Positions 25,600-34,989 are shown, numbered from the stretch's first letter. The stretch is DNA of 64,000 bases from Verrucomicrobiia bacterium (GCA_947462875.1 CANHQJ010000001.1:248001-312000); one strand, 5' to 3'. Made by a program: numbers and translations. Notes: generated by a model from the letters alone, not told the origin.

Positions 25600-27273
25600 T
25601 CACAGCATCCAGAGCATCGCGACTTGCGCAACGACAATGCGCAGCACCATCGTCATCGGATAGACATTGGCATAGGCCAGCGAAGGATACTCGCTTTTGC
25701 TGAGTTTGTTCGCGAAGGCCAGGGCGGGCGGATCGGTCATGCTGCCGGCCAGCAATCCCGATAGGGTCAGGAAATTGAGCTGGAAGTACTTGCGCCCGAT
25801 GATCCCCGAAATCAGCAGGGGCAACATCGTCACCGCGATCCCCATCGCGATCCATTGCAGTCCCGAAGTGGAAAATGCGGTTTCGGCGAAACGCCCGCCC
25901 GCTCCCAGTCCCACGCAGGCGAGGAAAAAGATGATGCCCAGTTCGCGGAAGGCGGTATTGGCATTGATGGGCATGTGGATGACCAAGGGTCCGATGCGGC
26001 CGAGGCGTCCCATGATGATGGCGATAAGGAGCGGTCCGCCAGCCAGTCCGAGTCGCAGCGGCACCGGCATGCCGGGAAGATGCCAGGGATACAATCCGAA
26101 CAAAGCGCCCAGGGCGATTCCCACAAAAATGCTGGCGAAGCTCGTCTCGTTCAGTTCGCGCACGGAGTTCCCCAGCAGCTTCTTCACTTGCTCGATGGAT
26201 GCCTCCTCGCCCACCACATTGATCATGTCGCCGAACTGCAATTTCACATCGGCCACCGTTGTGATGATCATGTCCTGGCGGCTGACACGGGTGACCGTGA
26301 CACCGAAGCGCTCGGAGATTTGCAGCGAGCGTATGGTTTTGCCAATGACCCGTTTGTGGGTGACGAAAAGCTGCTTGCCAATGACATTCCCCGGCGCCTG
26401 GCGCAGGTCCTCCTCGACGATGCGGCCAATGCCCAGCACCACGCGTTGGAGCGATTCGGCCGGTCCCACGGCGAGGATGCGGTCGCCGCAATAAAGCAAC
26501 GTGTCCGCCGTCACGGACTCCGCTTCGATCGAATCCTTGCGGCGGATACGCGAGACGATCACGCCATCCAACCCCAGACCGGGAATGTTGCGAATCGCGA
26601 CCCCGTGCATGTTGGGGTTTTCCACCTCCCAGGTGACATGCAGGATTTTCCCCAAGGCGGACTGCTGTTGTTCCTGCAGTTGTTTCAGCTCTTCCGCCGG
26701 GTTGATGCGGAAGATCGTGCGCAACAGAACAATGGCGAAGATGATGCCGATCACACCAAAGGGATAAACCACCGCATAAGCCATCGCGGCCGTATCCGTC
26801 TGCGCGCTGAAGGTCGGGTTCATGCCGAGCACTTGCTGCGCCGCGCCGAGCGACGGAGTATTGGTGGTGGCGCCGGAAAAAATCCCCGCCATCACCCCGG
26901 GTTGCCAACCTAACAGATATCCGCCCGCATAAACCACCAAGGCGCTCAGCAACACGATGATCACCGCCAGTGCGTTGAGCTTCGCGCCATCCTTTTTCAG
27001 GGAGTTGAAAAATCCCGGTCCCAGTTGAAGACCCACCGTGAAGACAAACAGCACCAACCCGAATTCTTTCAAAAACGCCAACAACTCCGGCTCAAGCCGC
27101 AGCCCGAGGTGTCCCATCAGCAAGCCGCTGAAAAGCATGCCTGCCACGCCCAACTTCATGCCGCGTATGGCAATGCTGCCCAGAAGGAGACCTAAGATGG
27201 CGGTGACCGCGATGATCAGGATCGGCTCCGCGTGAGGAGAAATCTCCTTCACCATTTCCATAAAATGTCGCAC
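25600..27273 (-). CDS. YidE/YbjL/AspT-family transporter with two RCK_C domains
   Basis: 557 residues. Two membrane halves, each with the family signature, GATTNTPSLGAAQQ and SGLLAGSMTDPPALAFAN, flank a soluble centre (about 205-375) holding two TrkA-C (RCK_C) domains. This is the aspartate:alanine exchanger / YidE family; substrates of most members are unknown. The frame opens at GTG 27273, preceded by an AAAGG sequence; ATG codons at 27261 and 27255 are alternatives. It lies downstream of hemW on the same strand with a 76-nt gap that contains a weak terminator-like hairpin. tRNA-Leu is transcribed towards it from the opposite side. Confidence 0.88.
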   Translation of the reverse strand: MRHFMEMVKEISPHAEPILIIAVTAILGLLLGSIAIRGMKLGVAGMLFSGLLMGHLGLRLEPELLAFLKEFGLVLFVFTVGLQLGPGFFNSLKKDGAKLNALAVIIVLLSALVVYAGGYLLGWQPGVMAGIFSGATTNTPSLGAAQQVLGMNPTFSAQTDTAAMAYAVVYPFGVIGIIFAIVLLRTIFRINPAEELKQLQEQQQSALGKILHVTWEVENPNMHGVAIRNIPGLGLDGVIVSRIRRKDSIEAESVTADTLLYCGDRILAVGPAESLQRVVLGIGRIVEEDLRQAPGNVIGKQLFVTHKRVIGKTIRSLQISERFGVTVTRVSRQDMIITTVADVKLQFGDMINVVGEEASIEQVKKLLGNSVRELNETSFASIFVGIALGALFGLYPWHLPGMPVPLRLGLAGGPLLIAIIMGRLGRIGPLVIHMPINANTAFRELGIIFFLACVGLGAGGRFAETAFSTSGLQWIAMGIAVTMLPLLISGIIGRKYFQLNFLTLSGLLAGSMTDPPALAFANKLSKSEYPSLAYANVYPMTMVLRIVVAQVAMLWML

Positions 27274-27285
27274 AGACCTTTGCTA

Positions 27286-27305
27286 ACAAACTCTGATGCC
27301 CAGAG
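27286..27305 (-). terminator. Weak terminator-like hairpin after hemW
   Basis: CTCTG (27291-27295) pairs with CAGAG (27301-27305) around a 5-nt loop; on the minus strand TTTGTT follows. It lies about 45 nt past the hemW stop and before the transporter gene. The short stem makes this tentative. Confidence 0.3.
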
Positions 27306-27349
27306 CAAATCAATTACTCCCTGACAAATATCGATTGTTTTCATGCGAC

Positions 27350-28444
27350 TCACGCGATTTCCGCAGCGATGGAATCGACCAAGGCGCTGCCCCGCATCGT
27401 GAGGGTGAGCATTCCCTCCGAGATTTCCAACAAATCCATGCTCGCCAGATCGTGAGCGCGGCGCAGGCCCGCCTCATCGAGCAAGGAGAGCGCGATGCCA
27501 TCGGTGGTCCGCAGTCCCAGCGCGATGCGTTCCAGTCGCAGATCTTCTCCACGCAATGATTCGCTCTCGCAGGTGGCATGGCCCACGGCGCGGATCATCT
27601 CGACGTAGCGCGCCGTATCGGCGATGTTTTTCGAGCGTATGTTGTCTATCGTGGAAACAGCGGAGGGGCCGAGACCGAGGTAGGATTCGCCGCGCCAGTA
27701 GCCGCGATTGTGGATCGAATGATGTCCGGGTTTCGCATAGTTCGAGGTTTCGTAGTGCGCGAATCCCGCTCGCGTCAGGCGCTCGTGCGCGATGGTGAAA
27801 TGCTCGTGATCGACTTGCTCATCGGCATGCATTTCCCCCTGAAGCAGCGATTCAAAAAAGGCGGTGTCCTCCTCGTAGGTGAGATTGTAGGCGGAGATGT
27901 GATGGGGGTGCAGGGCGACGGCCTGATCAAGGCTGTCGCGCCATTGCTCTGTCGTTTGCCCGGGAATGGAGAACATCAAGTCGATGTTGACCGAGGGAAT
28001 GCCGGCCTCGTGCAGCAGCTCGACCGAGCGCATCGCCTGTCCTGGATCGTGTTCACGGCCCAGCGTTTGCAGCACGGGAGAGGAAAATGACTGGATGCCT
28101 AAAGAAACACGAGTGATGCCCAGTGCACGGAAGAGCTTGGCCTTTTCCAAATCGAAGGTGGCGGGATTGGCTTCCAGGGAGACTTCATCGAGCTGCGCGA
28201 AGTCGATGAGCTGGTGCAGTGCGGAAAAGAGTTTTTCCAAGTGGGTGGGGGAGAGCATGGAAGGTGTGCCGCCGCCGAGGAACAGGGTGCGGGGTTTTTC
28301 CTTGAGAGCTTCGATGCGGTTTTGGGTCTCCGCGATGACGGCATCGAGAAAGGCGGAAATCGGTGTGCTGCCCGGTGTGTGTTTGTAAAACGAACAATAC
28401 GGACAGACGCGATGGCAGAAGGGAATGTGAAGATAAGCGAGCAC
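27350..28444 (-). CDS. hemW: HemW-type radical SAM haem chaperone (coproporphyrinogen oxidase-like)
   Basis: 364 residues. The radical SAM cluster motif is Cys10-x3-Cys14-x2-Cys17 in HIPFCHRVCPYCSF; LFLGGGTPSML, SLEANP, RVSLGIQSF, NIDLMFSIPGQT and HISAYNLTYEEDT follow in the family order. The C-terminal HemW domain is present (GLGPSAVS...LGLRTTDGI). HemW binds haem and is thought to deliver it to respiratory proteins; it is often misnamed as coproporphyrinogen III oxidase. No ATG opens the frame near the domain start; GTG 28444 fits the domain start and the near-perfect promoter just upstream. A much longer open frame upstream is antisense to the next gene and is not used. Confidence 0.88.
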   Translation of the reverse strand: MLAYLHIPFCHRVCPYCSFYKHTPGSTPISAFLDAVIAETQNRIEALKEKPRTLFLGGGTPSMLSPTHLEKLFSALHQLIDFAQLDEVSLEANPATFDLEKAKLFRALGITRVSLGIQSFSSPVLQTLGREHDPGQAMRSVELLHEAGIPSVNIDLMFSIPGQTTEQWRDSLDQAVALHPHHISAYNLTYEEDTAFFESLLQGEMHADEQVDHEHFTIAHERLTRAGFAHYETSNYAKPGHHSIHNRGYWRGESYLGLGPSAVSTIDNIRSKNIADTARYVEMIRAVGHATCESESLRGEDLRLERIALGLRTTDGIALSLLDEAGLRRAHDLASMDLLEISEGMLTLTMRGSALVDSIAAEIA

Positions 28445-28456
28445 TCGGACTGCGGC

Positions 28457-28485
28457 ATCATGCGGGGCTGGTAGCCTGCTGTCAA
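28457..28485 (-). promoter_or_regulatory. Promoter of hemW
   Basis: On the minus strand: TTGACA (complement of 28480-28485), a 17-nt spacer, then CATGAT (complement of 28457-28462). The -10 element ends 12 nt before the GTG at 28444, predicting a leader of about 6 nt and supporting that start codon. Confidence 0.65.
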
Positions 28486-28579
28486 ATCGCGAAAATTTGT
28501 GTCTGTGGCGAGCTATGTACTTGCTTATTTGGCGTAAGGAATTAGCTTGGGGCGACGTAAAGAAACTATTCTTATCCGA

Positions 28580-31500
28580 ATGCGCTCCATTTCTCTCATC
28601 ACCCTGTTTTTCTCCTATACAGCCGCCGACGCGGCGGAAAAAGTCGTGTTCAACCGCGACGTGCGACCGATTCTGTCGAAGAATTGTTTCGCCTGTCATG
28701 GCTTCGATGCCAACAAACGCGAGGCGGAGTTGCGGCTTGATGAGCGGGAGAGCGCCATCGGCAAGGCAGAATCGGGCAAAGCGGCCATCGTTCCGGGCAA
28801 GCCGGAGCTTTCCGAATTGTGGCATCGGATCAACTCCACGGATCCCGATGACATCATGCCGCCGCCGAAGCACCACGCGCCACTGGGGCCGAAAGAAATC
28901 GAGGTGCTGCGTCGCTGGATCGAGCAGGGGGCCGAATACCAGGGGCACTGGGCGTTCGTGCGTCCGGAGTCGCCCCCCATCCCGGCACAAGCGGTGGAGG
29001 GGGGGAATGCCATCGATGCCTTCGTGCAGCAAAAACACAAGGAAAAACAACTCACGTTTGCCGCCGAGGCGGATCGCGGCACCTTGCTGCGCAGGGTCAG
29101 CCTCGACTTGACGGGATTGCCTCCATCGCCGGAGCAGGTGCAGGCATTTGTCGCCGATACCCGCCCGCAGGCCTATGAGGAGGCCGTGGATCGATTGCTC
29201 GCTTCGCCGCAATTCGGCGAACGCATGGCGCTGCCATGGCTGGATGCCGCGCGTTATGCGGATACGAACGGCTACTCGATCGATGGCGGGCGCCATGCCT
29301 GGCTCTGGCGCGACTGGGTGATCAAGGCATTCAATGACAACATGCCGTATGATCAATTTTTGATAAAACAACTGGCCGGTGATTTGTTGCCGAGAGCTAC
29401 GGATGCGGACCTGATTGCCACCGCGTTTCAACGCAATCACAGCATCACTCACGAAGGCGGCACCATCCCCGAGGAAAATCTCACCAATTATGCGGCCGAC
29501 CGCGTGAAAACGTACGGCGAGGCTGTGATCGGCCTGACCATGGCCTGCGCGCAATGCCATGATCACAAGTACGATCCGATCACGCAAAAGGATTACTACC
29601 AGATCTTCGCGTTTTTCAATCGGCTCGATGACATCGGTCTCGATGGCAACGGCGGCAACAACGCCCGCCCTGCGATGCATGCCATGACGCCCCTGACCAC
29701 GCCGCAAGAAGTCGAAAAAGTCAAAGTCGATCTCGCCCAGGCGGAGGCGGAAATGGCTGCGGACAATGCCGAGCAACAAGCGCGTTGGGAAAAGCAGCAA
29801 CGGGACATGCATGTGCAACGCGGCAAGGACTTTGCCGTTCAGCCCTGTGAAATCCTGGGTGCGACCACTCCCAACGGTTCCCCGGATCGCCTGAAAGTCA
29901 TGCCCGATCAATCGCTGGAAATTCACGGTGGCGATTTTGCGGCCTACACCGTGTCCACCAAGCTTCCCGCGGCGATGAAAACCATCAACGGCGTTCGTGT
30001 CATTTTCGAGCCGTCAGCCCATGCCAAAAATGCCATTGGCTACACCGGCGGCACGTTTGTCATGACCACCGTGAACGTTGCCGCCACCGGCTTTCCTGCG
30101 GGCAATGTCGATCCCAACGCTCCATACCCGCTCAAACGCATCACCGCCAGCGACCAACGCGCGGGCTTTCCGGTTGTCGCGCTGTGGAGTTCCGACCCTC
30201 GCACCGGATGGAGTCCTGCCGGTGGCGCGCAACCGCAGCATGTGACGCTGACTTTCGCCAAGCCCTTGGATGTGGCGAGCTTGCCGTATCTTACCGCCGA
30301 GTTGGTATTCAATTATGCGGGCAGTCAGAATCCCGGCAAACTTCGAGTTCTGGCTTTCACCGGAGAGACGGACGACAGTGAACTGCCCGCAGACGTGTGG
30401 GCGGCCTTGCAAGTGGAGACCGCACAACGCACTCCCGAGCAAGCCGCTCGACTGAGCCAGTATTTCCGCGAATTTTCCGACGAACGCGCACCAGTCCGCC
30501 ATCGTGTGGTGAACTTGCGCGAACGCCTGCACGTGCTGACACACAAGCACTCGGTGCTGGTGATGAATGAATCGAAACAACCGCGCAAAACGCACATCCT
30601 CGAGAGAGGCGTATACAGTTCGCCACTGGCGGAAGTGCAGCCGAACACGCCCGCGTTTTTGCCAGCACTGAACAAACCGAACGCCACCCGCCTGGATCTC
30701 GCGCAGTGGACGGTGAGCCGCGATCATCCGCTGACAGCTCGTGTGGCGGTGAACCGTCTGTGGGAAATCGCCTTTGGGCGCGGTCTGAGCACATCGACGG
30801 CCGACTTCGGTTCGCAAGGCGTCTGGCCGACCCATCCGGAATTGTTGGATTGGATGGCGGTGCATTTCATCGAGCGTGGCTGGAATGTGAAAGAAATGCT
30901 CAAGCTGATTGTCATGTCCCGCACCTATCGCCAATCATCGCACACCACGCGGGAAATGCTGGAAAGTGATCCTCTCAATGAATTCTATGCACGCGGGCCG
31001 CGTTTCCGATTGGGCGCGGAGGCGATTCGCGATCAGGCCCTGGCGGTCTCCGGCTTGCTGGTGGATCGCATCGGCGGACCATCGGTGAAAATCTATCAGC
31101 CCGGTGACCTGTGGCGCGCGGTGAGTCACTACGGATCGACGCCTGCCACGGCGCAGACATTCGTGCAGGATCACGGCGAGAAACTCTACCGCCGCTCGCT
31201 TTACACCTACTGGAAGCGCACGCTGCCGCCTACCAGTCTCGCGACCTTTGACGCGCCGAACCGGGAGGTTTGCACTGTAGGCCGCACGAACACGAACACG
31301 CCATTGCAAGCGCTGGTATTGCTGAACGACCCGCAATTCGTCGAAGCCGCAAGGCATTTTGCGGTGAGGATGCTGCGTCAGGGAGGTGCGGATGACCGGT
31401 CACGTCTGCTCTATGGATTCCGCGCCGTGACCGCCCGCGAAGCCAAGGAAAAGGAAATCGCGCTGCTCGAATCCGCCCTGCGTGAGGAGCAGGCGAAGTT

Positions 31501-31645
31501 CCAGGGAAAAACACCACTGGCTCGTGATTTCCTCACCATCGGCGAGAGTCCGGTCACGGAGGTATTTCCGTTAGAACAACAGGCGGCATGGACCGCCGTG
31601 GCGCAATTGCTCTTGAACCTCAGCGAAACCATCACCCGAAACTGA
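28580..31645 (+). CDS. Exported PSD1-type cytochrome c / DUF1549 / DUF1553 protein (second paralogue)
   Basis: 1021 residues with a short signal peptide (about 1-19). The haem motif CFACH (Cys36-Cys39-His40) and DDIMPPP lie in the N-terminal PSD1 domain. DUF1549 starts at IDAFVQQKHKEK and includes the LLRRVSLDLTGLPP signature and a second CxxCH motif, CAQCHDHKYDPI. A beta-rich region (about 400-620) precedes DUF1553 (HPLTARVAVNRLWEIAFGRGL...MSRTYRQSS). ATG 28580 is preferred over an upstream TTG at 28547 because it opens into the signal peptide; TATTCT ends 7 nt before it and could be a -10 element. It leads a three-gene operon with DUF1501 and SGNH proteins. Molecular function is not established. 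Confidence 0.92.
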   Translation: MRSISLITLFFSYTAADAAEKVVFNRDVRPILSKNCFACHGFDANKREAELRLDERESAIGKAESGKAAIVPGKPELSELWHRINSTDPDDIMPPPKHHAPLGPKEIEVLRRWIEQGAEYQGHWAFVRPESPPIPAQAVEGGNAIDAFVQQKHKEKQLTFAAEADRGTLLRRVSLDLTGLPPSPEQVQAFVADTRPQAYEEAVDRLLASPQFGERMALPWLDAARYADTNGYSIDGGRHAWLWRDWVIKAFNDNMPYDQFLIKQLAGDLLPRATDADLIATAFQRNHSITHEGGTIPEENLTNYAADRVKTYGEAVIGLTMACAQCHDHKYDPITQKDYYQIFAFFNRLDDIGLDGNGGNNARPAMHAMTPLTTPQEVEKVKVDLAQAEAEMAADNAEQQARWEKQQRDMHVQRGKDFAVQPCEILGATTPNGSPDRLKVMPDQSLEIHGGDFAAYTVSTKLPAAMKTINGVRVIFEPSAHAKNAIGYTGGTFVMTTVNVAATGFPAGNVDPNAPYPLKRITASDQRAGFPVVALWSSDPRTGWSPAGGAQPQHVTLTFAKPLDVASLPYLTAELVFNYAGSQNPGKLRVLAFTGETDDSELPADVWAALQVETAQRTPEQAARLSQYFREFSDERAPVRHRVVNLRERLHVLTHKHSVLVMNESKQPRKTHILERGVYSSPLAEVQPNTPAFLPALNKPNATRLDLAQWTVSRDHPLTARVAVNRLWEIAFGRGLSTSTADFGSQGVWPTHPELLDWMAVHFIERGWNVKEMLKLIVMSRTYRQSSHTTREMLESDPLNEFYARGPRFRLGAEAIRDQALAVSGLLVDRIGGPSVKIYQPGDLWRAVSHYGSTPATAQTFVQDHGEKLYRRSLYTYWKRTLPPTSLATFDAPNREVCTVGRTNTNTPLQALVLLNDPQFVEAARHFAVRMLRQGGADDRSRLLYGFRAVTAREAKEKEIALLESALREEQAKFQGKTPLARDFLTIGESPVTEVFPLEQQAAWTAVAQLLLNLSETITRN

Positions 31646-31647
31646 AT

Positions 31648-33075
31648 ATGTCACAGGATTATTTCACACGTCGTGCCTTTCTGGGAACCTCTTCCGCCGC
31701 CATGGGGCAGTTGGCCTTGGCCTCGTTGTTGGGACAGGAGTCCGCGTCCGCCGCCAGTCACGAGCTTATGCGCACCTTCGCGCCCAAGGCGAAACGCGTC
31801 ATTTGTCTCTTTCAATCGGGCGGTCCTTCGCATGTCGATTTGTTCGACGGCAAGCCATCGCTGCAGAAGTATCATGGCCAGAATCTGCCGGACTCCGTGC
31901 GCGGTGGCCAGCGGGTGACAGGCATGACCTCGGGTCAATCGTCGTTTCCCGTGGTGCAGCCGATCGCGGGTGGCAAACTCTGCGGTCCCGGGCAGGTGTA
32001 TATCAGTGATCTTTTGCCATGGACGCAAAAAATTGCCGGAGAAATCTGCGTGATCCGCTCGATGCATACCGAGGCGATCAATCATGACCCCGCCATCACG
32101 CTCGCCAACACGGGCAGCATGCAGCTCGGCAATGCCTCGGCGGGTGCGTGGATCAGCTATGGTCTCGGCACGGATAACTCGAATCTTCCCGCCTTCATGG
32201 TGCTGGTCTCGCAGGGCACAGGCAAGAATCCCGGCCAGCCGATTTTCTCTCGTCTCTGGGGCAGCGGCTTTTTGCCCTCGGAACACCAAGGCGTGCTCCT
32301 GCGCGGCGGTGCCGAGCCGGTGTTGTATCTCGATAACCCGAATGGCATCGCGCGTGAACATCGCCGCGCCCAGCTCGATTCGCTGGCGGCGATGAATCAG
32401 CAGTTCGGCGAGTCGTCCGGTGATGCCGAGACCTTCGCGCGTATCCAGCAGTATGAAATGGCCTTCCGCATGCAGGCTTCGGTGCCGGAACTGACGGATC
32501 TATCGGATGAATCTCCGGAAACCTTCGAACTCTATGGCAAGGAATCCCGCAAGCCCGGCACCTACGCGGCGAACTGCCTGCTCGCGCGCCGACTCGCCGA
32601 ACGCGGTGTGCGTTTCATCCAGCTTTTCCATCGTGGCTGGGACCAGCACATCGCCATCACCAAACAACTTCCCGCGCAATGCCGCGATACCGATCAACCG
32701 AGTGCCGCTCTGATCATGGATCTGAAACGTCGCGGTTTGCTCGATGACACGCTGGTGATATGGGGGGCGGAGTTCGGACGCACGGTCTATTCGCAGGGCG
32801 CGCTAGGCTCTCCGGTAGCAGGGCGCGATCACCATGGTCGCTGCTTCTCGATCTGGCTGGCGGGAGGCGGCATCAAGGGTGGCGTGGTGCATGGGGAAAC
32901 GGATGACTTCGCCTGGAACATCACGCGCGATCCCGTTCATCTGCGCGATCTGCACGCGACCATGCTGCATCAGCTCGGGCTCAATCATGATCGATTTGTC
33001 TATCCGTACCGTGGTCTCGATCAGAAGCTCGTCGGCGTGGAACCCGCGCACGTCGTCAAAGCCATCCTCGCATGA
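31648..33075 (+). CDS. DUF1501 protein with Tat-type signal (sulfatase/alkaline-phosphatase-superfamily fold)
   Basis: 475 residues. YFTRRAFLGTSSAA at the N-terminus is a twin-arginine-type export signal, implying cytoplasmic folding before export. RVICLFQSGGPSHVDLFDGKP and the later WGAEFGRT and GRDHHGRCFSIWLAGGGIKGG are DUF1501 signatures; the family belongs to the alkaline-phosphatase/sulfatase superfamily, and the Asp/His residues in those motifs may bind metal. It begins 2 nt after the PSD1 gene, the standard pairing in Verrucomicrobia and Planctomycetes, and overlaps the SGNH gene by 4 nt. No hydrolytic substrate has been demonstrated to my knowledge. Confidence 0.92.
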   Translation: MSQDYFTRRAFLGTSSAAMGQLALASLLGQESASAASHELMRTFAPKAKRVICLFQSGGPSHVDLFDGKPSLQKYHGQNLPDSVRGGQRVTGMTSGQSSFPVVQPIAGGKLCGPGQVYISDLLPWTQKIAGEICVIRSMHTEAINHDPAITLANTGSMQLGNASAGAWISYGLGTDNSNLPAFMVLVSQGTGKNPGQPIFSRLWGSGFLPSEHQGVLLRGGAEPVLYLDNPNGIAREHRRAQLDSLAAMNQQFGESSGDAETFARIQQYEMAFRMQASVPELTDLSDESPETFELYGKESRKPGTYAANCLLARRLAERGVRFIQLFHRGWDQHIAITKQLPAQCRDTDQPSAALIMDLKRRGLLDDTLVIWGAEFGRTVYSQGALGSPVAGRDHHGRCFSIWLAGGGIKGGVVHGETDDFAWNITRDPVHLRDLHATMLHQLGLNHDRFVYPYRGLDQKLVGVEPAHVVKAILA

Positions 33076-33782
33076 AACGCCTGACTGCTTGTCTTTTGCT
33101 TTGCCTGGCGCTGCATGCGCAAGCGGCCCCGGTCCATCCATCAACTTATTTGACGGATTTTGTCAAAGCGCTCGATTTGTCATGGCCCAGGAACCGCACG
33201 ATGAATATCGTCTGTCACGGGCATAGCGTGCCCGCGGGATACGCCAAAACGCCGCATGTGGACACGTTCGTCGCTTATCCGCACCTGTTGCATCGCGCGG
33301 TCAAAGAGAAACATCCCCATGCCGTGGTGAATGTCATCGTTACCGCCATCGGAGGGGAAAATTCGGTATCCGGAGCCGCCCGCTTCCAACAGGATGTGTT
33401 GTCTCACAAACCCGACGTGGTATTGATCGACTACGGGCTCAACGATCGCAGGGTTCCTTTGGAGCAATCGGCGGCCAGTTGGCAGCGGATGATCGATGAA
33501 GCGAAAGCCGCCGGGGCGAAGGTGATCCTTCTCACGCCCACGGGCGACACCAGTGCGAAGATGTTGGATGAAAATGATCCGCTCACCAAACAAGCCGTGC
33601 AAATCCGCGCGCTGGCGGAAAAAAATGGCGTAGGTCTTGCCGATTCCTATCTGGCCTATCAAAACTGGATCAAATCCGGCAAAAAACTCACCGATCTGAT
33701 GTCGCAGGTGAATCACCCGAATGCCGCCGGCCATCAGATGGTGCTGGAGTCATTGCTCCCTTGGTTCCGGCCGGCTCCCTGA
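33072..33782 (+). CDS. Secreted SGNH-fold hydrolase, GHS variant
   Basis: 236 residues with a signal peptide ending LHAQAA. Block I reads VCHGHSVPAGY: the nucleophile Ser is kept but the preceding Asp is His. AIGGENS and DYGLNDRRV are blocks II and III, and SQVNHPNAAGHQM holds the catalytic His, although the usual Asp three residues before it is Gln. Third gene of the PSD1-DUF1501-SGNH operon (ATGA overlap), so it may act on the same material as its partners. Esterase or deacetylase activity is inferred from the fold only. Confidence 0.83.
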   Translation: MKRLTACLLLCLALHAQAAPVHPSTYLTDFVKALDLSWPRNRTMNIVCHGHSVPAGYAKTPHVDTFVAYPHLLHRAVKEKHPHAVVNVIVTAIGGENSVSGAARFQQDVLSHKPDVVLIDYGLNDRRVPLEQSAASWQRMIDEAKAAGAKVILLTPTGDTSAKMLDENDPLTKQAVQIRALAEKNGVGLADSYLAYQNWIKSGKKLTDLMSQVNHPNAAGHQMVLESLLPWFRPAP

Positions 33783-33798
33783 GGGAAAATCGCAAACC

Positions 33799-34368
33799 AT
33801 GACGGACGCTATCGACAACGTGACTCGCATTCTCCATGCCGCCAGCGCAGGCGACAGACAGGCGTCCGAGGATCTGATTCCGCTTGTCTATGGCGAATTG
33901 CGAAAACTCGCCGCCTGGCGGCTCAAACAAGAGGGCGAGGCACAGACCTTGCAGGCGACGGCCCTGGTTCATGAAGCCTACATGAAACTCGCGCCGGGCG
34001 AGCAACAGTGGGAGGGGCGCAAGCACTTTTTCTGTGCCGCTGCCGAAGCCATGCGCCGCATTCTCATCGATCGCGCACGCCATCGCAAAGCGGTGCGGCA
34101 TGGCGGCGGCTGGCATCGCACCGGTTTCGCGGAAGACGTGATCGAGGTTCCGACCGCGCAGGATGAGGAAATTCTCGCCATCAACGGCATGCTGGACCGC
34201 TTCGCGGAAATCGAACCGCGCAAGGCCGAGGTCGTGAAGCTGCGCTACTTTGTCGGCATGACGATCGAGGAAACCGCCGAGGCGCTGGGCATCTCGACGC
34301 CCACCGCAAAACGCGACTGGATGTTTGCCCGCGCGTGGCTCTATCGGGAGCTGAAACGTGAAGGCTGA
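33799..34368 (+). CDS. ECF-type RNA polymerase sigma factor
   Basis: 189 residues. Region 2 is seen in LVYGELRKLAAWRLKQEGEAQTLQATALVHEAYMKL and region 4 in VVKLRYFVGMTIEETAEALGISTPTAKRDWMFARAWLYREL, the pattern of the ECF group common in Planctomycetes and Verrucomicrobia that is encoded near Hanks-type kinases. No anti-sigma gene is adjacent, in line with control by phosphorylation in that group. The kinase gene here is at 35866, two genes downstream. It starts 16 nt after the SGNH gene with no promoter visible in the gap, so it may be expressed with the cytochrome operon. Start 33799 follows an AGGGAAAA stretch. Confidence 0.9.
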   Translation: MTDAIDNVTRILHAASAGDRQASEDLIPLVYGELRKLAAWRLKQEGEAQTLQATALVHEAYMKLAPGEQQWEGRKHFFCAAAEAMRRILIDRARHRKAVRHGGGWHRTGFAEDVIEVPTAQDEEILAINGMLDRFAEIEPRKAEVVKLRYFVGMTIEETAEALGISTPTAKRDWMFARAWLYRELKREG

Positions 34369-34402
34369 GGAATGGATGGTATCGCATGAACGCTTCCTAA
34401 TC

Positions 34403-34432
34403 TTGACCTTCGGGAAGAATTCGGACTATAAC
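34403..34432 (+). promoter_or_regulatory. Promoter of the two-TM protein gene
   Basis: TTGACC (34403-34408), an 18-nt spacer and TATAAC (34427-34432). The -10 element ends 5 nt before the ATG at 34438, so transcription should begin at or next to the start codon, giving a leaderless mRNA. Confidence 0.65.
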
Positions 34433-34437
34433 ACCGC

Positions 34438-34980
34438 ATGACACTGACAAAAAGCCGTAAAGCAGGATTTGTTTCTTTTCTGCTGGTGGGTGCCCTTTTT
34501 GCCGCCATCGGTGCTTGTGTGGTATGGTTTCTGGGCGCTGATGTCACCCTTTCCTGCCAACGTTCGGACAATTCCTGCCAGTTGGTGAAAAGCAATCCGT
34601 GGGGAAAACAGGAGACGGTTTCACAATTTCCTCTGAGTCATCTGAAATCCGCCGAAGTAGTCAGCAAACAAGGAACTGGCAAGGTAAGGGGCCGGAACAA
34701 AAAAACAAAGTATCAGGTGGTGTTGCACACGGAAACAGGAACGATTCCGCTGTCGAATGCCTGGACACAGAACCGTGAGGTGCATTCGCAAAACGTCACC
34801 ATGATCAATAACTATCTTCGATCGAAGCATGAGCATTTGTCTGTGGTCGAATCCGGGAAAGTTGTGCGCATCATCGGAATCGTTTTTTTGGTGGCAGGAT
34901 TGTTGGCTCTGCTCCGCGGGGTGTGGGGAATGCTCAAGATGATGCTGGGACTTGGTTTCCTCCTTGCGGCCCGCCGCTAA
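34438..34980 (+). CDS. Two-TM membrane protein of unknown function
   Basis: 180 residues. A first helix (FVSFLLVGALFAAIGACVVWF) and a second (IIGIVFLVAGLLALLRGVWGML) enclose about 110 polar residues beginning at CQRSDNSC, which could form a small beta-rich, PH-like domain (HLKSAEVVSK, YQVVLHTETGTIPLS). A basic end (LLAARR) suggests a cytoplasmic C-terminus. I do not recognise the family. It has its own strong promoter immediately upstream and lies between the ECF sigma factor and the SGNH esterase, within the stretch leading to the kinase. Confidence 0.78.
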   Translation: MTLTKSRKAGFVSFLLVGALFAAIGACVVWFLGADVTLSCQRSDNSCQLVKSNPWGKQETVSQFPLSHLKSAEVVSKQGTGKVRGRNKKTKYQVVLHTETGTIPLSNAWTQNREVHSQNVTMINNYLRSKHEHLSVVESGKVVRIIGIVFLVAGLLALLRGVWGMLKMMLGLGFLLAARR

Positions 34981-34989
34981 ACGAGCTAA

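Noticed and set aside
25458-25703. 81-codon frame beginning MAELVDALVSG
   Set aside because: This is the well-known spurious translation of a leucine tRNA gene and its flank.
25448-26908. 486-codon minus-strand frame overlapping the YidE-type transporter
   Set aside because: It is an out-of-frame shadow of the same strand's transporter gene, with Arg/Gly/His-rich composition and no recognisable motif.
27350-29926. Very long minus-strand open frame (858 codons) covering hemW and the start of the PSD1 gene
   Set aside because: Only the last 364 codons encode HemW. The upstream part is antisense to a well-supported coding region and shows no domain pattern; a promoter and GTG start sit at 28444-28485.
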